DNA from: an uncultured Prevotellaceae bacterium | Lineage (GTDB): Bacteria; Bacteroidota; Bacteroidia; Bacteroidales; Bacteroidaceae | Length of the DNA stretch: 8,774 nucleotides | Assembly (NCBI GenBank): GCA_946539635.1 | Contig: CAMNHS010000055.1 | Coordinates: 1-8,774, forward strand | Reading direction: 5' to 3' | Shown: one piece after another, positions 6,861-8,774 of the stretch | Position numbering within the stretch: position 1 is the stretch's first letter | Layout of the letters: every line of letters starts with the position of its first letter | Translations under genes and position numbers: made by a program | Notes under the pieces: generated by a model | Told to the model about the DNA's origin: nothing | Seen by the model: the letters and a program-made list of their open reading frames with translations, nothing else | Database searches by the model: none

Positions 6861-8642
6861 TTATTCTACGCTGATGAGTATTGGGATACGAGCTTGTATC
6901 GGATTCTGATTTTTAATGTCCTTCACCATTTTGAATGGTTCATAATATACTCCAAGTGTTGATTGGAGCTGCTCATCCAAATTATTGTTTCCCTCTTCAA
7001 TATTGCTGAACAAATCTTCGTACCATGCTTTCTTAGCAGGATAGTAGGATGTTTCATATTTGTCCAATTTTGCTAACTTGGCGGCTTTGTCAATAGCATT
7101 TTTCAATCCTCCTATTTCATCGACGAGTTTATGATTTTTCGCATCTTCAGCAATCCATACACGTCCTTCTGCTATTGATTTCACTTGGTTTACAGGTATT
7201 TTGCGACCATCGCTGACACGTTTGCAGAAAAGCTCATAACCGCGATTGATGTATTGTTGAAGCATCGCTTCCTCTTCTGCCGACATTGGCCGTGCTGTCA
7301 AAGCCGATGCAAAGTCCGCATGTTTGTTTGTTATTACTTTGTCGAATTTGATACCCAATTTTGACTGCATCAACTCTGTTACGTCTGGAAGTAATCCGAA
7401 AATGCCGATAGAACCGGTTAGGGTCGTTGGTTGTGCAACAATCCATGATGCTCCTGCAGAAAGGTAATATGCACCACTTGCAGCCAAGTTTCCCATAGAA
7501 ATTACAACAGGTTTCTTGGATTTGAGGGTTGCAACAGAATGCCATATTTCTTCTGATGCATAGGCATCGCCTCCACCGCTGTTGATTCTGATTACAACGG
7601 CTTTGATATTATCATCCTTTGCCAGTTTCTCTAAATCACTGACCACTTCCTTGCTGACAATACCAGCATCACCCATGACAAGTCCAGACTCTGCATTCTG
7701 TACGATAGAACCCTGGGCATAGTATATAGCAATTTTCTTGTCTGTCCCTGAATTCTTTGTTAGTTTTGCAAGGTCTTGACATGAAATCTGAGAAATTTCA
7801 TCGTCGTCTTTCTGTTTCAGCAATTTTTTAATTTCTTTCTTTACGTCCTCTGAATACAAGGTTTTTGTAATCAGTTTCTTGTTCATCAAAAATTTTGCAT
7901 CCTGTAATGCTGTCAGCGTGTCAGCAAGAGAGTTTACTTCTTTAACGGTTAGCCCACGTCCTTCTGCGATATCCTGTGCAATGATATTCCACATTCCCTG
8001 AATATATCTTGTGGACTGCTCCCTATTGGCGTCACTCATACGGTCCTCTGTAAATGTTTCTGTTGCACTTTTGTAAGTACCTACTTTGATAACCTTCATC
8101 TTGACGCCCACCTTTTCCAATAGGTCTTTAAGGTATGTTGTTTGCCCTGCAAGACCATGAATGTCAACCATGCCTTGCGGATTTATCCATATTTCATCAG
8201 CAGCAGAGCATACGTAATAAGTACCTTGGCTATATGCATCGGAGTATGAAACAATCCACTTTTTGTTTTTCTTGGCTGTTAGCAATGCATGACGTATCTC
8301 CTGAAGCGCAGAATAATCACTCTGCAACACCCCTGCCTCGATATAAATACCTGCAATTTCTTTGCTGTCTGCAGCATTATTGATAGCTGATACGATATCA
8401 TCCAACCCTTGTATTTCTGTTTTTTCGGTCAGGGCGCTTAATGGACTGTCTTCCTTTGCATGCTCTACGATGCTTCCGCTCAATTTAACTACCAATACGC
8501 TGTTATCCTTGACGTCTGGCATCCCCTTGCCGTCACTTGTGATAATATTTACAAGTGCAATAATCCCGATAATGCATGCAATCATTGTTGTTACAACGAT
8601 GCCGATAAAAGCGACAAATATGTATTTCAGAAGTTTTTTCAT
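6861..8642 (-). CDS. sppA: Signal peptide peptidase SppA, 67K type (tandem-domain membrane serine protease)
   Basis: A 593-residue membrane-bound S49 protease that degrades cleaved signal peptides. From the ATG at 8642 it starts MKKLLKYIFVAF and has one N-terminal membrane segment (about 6-34), followed by two ClpP/crotonase-like domains facing the envelope side. The Ser/Lys dyad is clear: general-base Lys191 in VGTYKSATETF, and nucleophile Ser389 in MGNLAASGAYYLSAG. The spacing of 198 residues is close to the 200 (Lys209/Ser409) of E. coli SppA. RINSGGGDAYASEEIW (352-367) is the oxyanion-side signature. The frame is open 30 codons further up, to an ATG at 8732, but that part would lie upstream of the promoter boxes at 8691-8722 and would put an odd segment before the membrane anchor, so 8642 is chosen. 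First gene of the run. Confidence 0.94.
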   Translation of the reverse strand: MKKLLKYIFVAFIGIVVTTMIACIIGIIALVNIITSDGKGMPDVKDNSVLVVKLSGSIVEHAKEDSPLSALTEKTEIQGLDDIVSAINNAADSKEIAGIYIEAGVLQSDYSALQEIRHALLTAKKNKKWIVSYSDAYSQGTYYVCSAADEIWINPQGMVDIHGLAGQTTYLKDLLEKVGVKMKVIKVGTYKSATETFTEDRMSDANREQSTRYIQGMWNIIAQDIAEGRGLTVKEVNSLADTLTALQDAKFLMNKKLITKTLYSEDVKKEIKKLLKQKDDDEISQISCQDLAKLTKNSGTDKKIAIYYAQGSIVQNAESGLVMGDAGIVSKEVVSDLEKLAKDDNIKAVVIRINSGGGDAYASEEIWHSVATLKSKKPVVISMGNLAASGAYYLSAGASWIVAQPTTLTGSIGIFGLLPDVTELMQSKLGIKFDKVITNKHADFASALTARPMSAEEEAMLQQYINRGYELFCKRVSDGRKIPVNQVKSIAEGRVWIAEDAKNHKLVDEIGGLKNAIDKAAKLAKLDKYETSYYPAKKAWYEDLFSNIEEGNNNLDEQLQSTLGVYYEPFKMVKDIKNQNPIQARIPILISVE

Positions 8643-8668
8643 CGAATAGCAATATGTGATAGCTTGAA

Positions 8669-8687
8669 GCGAATGTATAAAATTCGC
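8669..8687 (-). promoter_or_regulatory. Possible hairpin at the 5' end of the sppA leader
   Basis: A perfect 6-bp inverted repeat, GCGAAT / ATTCGC (8682-8687 and 8669-8674), with a 7-base loop. It sits directly at the predicted transcription start, so the mRNA could begin with or within this stem. It might shield the 5' end from decay or act as an operator. It is short, and neither role is shown by the sequence. Confidence 0.35.
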
Positions 8688-8690
8688 ATG

Positions 8691-8722
8691 CAAAAATACT
8701 AAAAAGTAACTCCATTCACAAA
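8691..8722 (-). promoter_or_regulatory. Bacteroidetes-type sigma-ABfr promoter for sppA and the operon
   Basis: Read on the minus strand, TTTG (8719-8722) is followed after exactly 20 bases by TATTTTTG (8691-8698). This is a full match to the Bacteroidetes housekeeping consensus TTTG-N19-21-TAnnTTTG. Transcription should start a few bases further on, around 8683-8687, leaving a leader of about 40-45 bases before the ATG at 8642. The predicted start excludes the longer reading frame beginning at 8732. No comparable promoter was seen in the short gaps between the other genes. Confidence 0.75.
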
Positions 8723-8774
8723 TAATTAACATCCTTTTATTAAATAATGTGTAAAAAAGTCTTAAAAACTTTGG

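Larger units (their letters stand above)
8643..8774. other. AT-rich upstream region of sppA
   Basis: These 132 bases hold the leader, the hairpin and the promoter described separately. The remaining part (8723-8774) is very AT-rich, with runs of A and T, and has no gene that I can support. It may act as an UP-like element or belong to an upstream neighbour beyond the window. Confidence 0.5.

Noticed and set aside
8643..8732. A 30-codon N-terminal extension of SppA starting at the ATG at 8732.
   Set aside because: It would begin upstream of the well-matched promoter and its predicted start site, and places a Cys/aromatic-rich segment before a normal membrane anchor. The ATG at 8642 fits better.
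8764..8773. A possible divergent plus-strand promoter (AAACTTTG) at the right edge.
   Set aside because: The -7 box lacks the initial T and no -33 TTTG is present at the right distance; the downstream gene is outside the window.

Overview
The window looks like a chromosomal fragment of a Bacteroidales bacterium, most likely in or near Prevotellaceae. The clues are a TTTG-N20-TAnnTTTG promoter, start codons without clear Shine-Dalgarno sequences, a DUF4827-type lipoprotein found in this order, a GlmM with archaeal-type motifs, and moderate GC. The placement is by recognition, not by a search.

All eight genes lie on the minus strand, so they are read from right to left: sppA (signal peptide peptidase), lpxK (lipid A 4'-kinase), a trimeric-type purine nucleoside phosphorylase, a ThiL-like protein, a sugar-phosphate nucleotidyltransferase-like protein, an NrnA-like DHH phosphoesterase, a DUF4827/FKBP-like lipoprotein, and glmM (phosphoglucosamine mutase), whose last few codons run off the left edge. 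The junctions are very tight (gaps of 4, 28 and 22 bases and overlaps of 248, 14, 1 and 4 bases). The only convincing promoter is in front of sppA, at about 8691-8722. This suggests one long operon mixing envelope biogenesis (SppA, LpxK, GlmM, the lipoprotein and perhaps the nucleotidyltransferase) with nucleotide salvage and turnover (the phosphorylase and NrnA). No terminator is visible. There are no RNA genes, mobile elements or CRISPR arrays, and no gene-free stretch longer than 132 bases.

Two places stand out. First, the ThiL-like gene has an intact reading frame of 309 codons but lacks the N-terminal segment with the GDD metal/ATP motif, and most of its other acidic catalytic motifs are changed. 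It looks like a pseudoenzyme kept in a position where I would expect a normal thiamine-phosphate kinase. Second, lpxK and the phosphorylase overlap by 248 bases in different frames. About 80 bases of the overlap encode an extra segment in the phosphorylase and, at the same time, a Pro/Gln-rich tail on LpxK. The sppA mRNA may also begin with a hairpin at or very near its 5' end.
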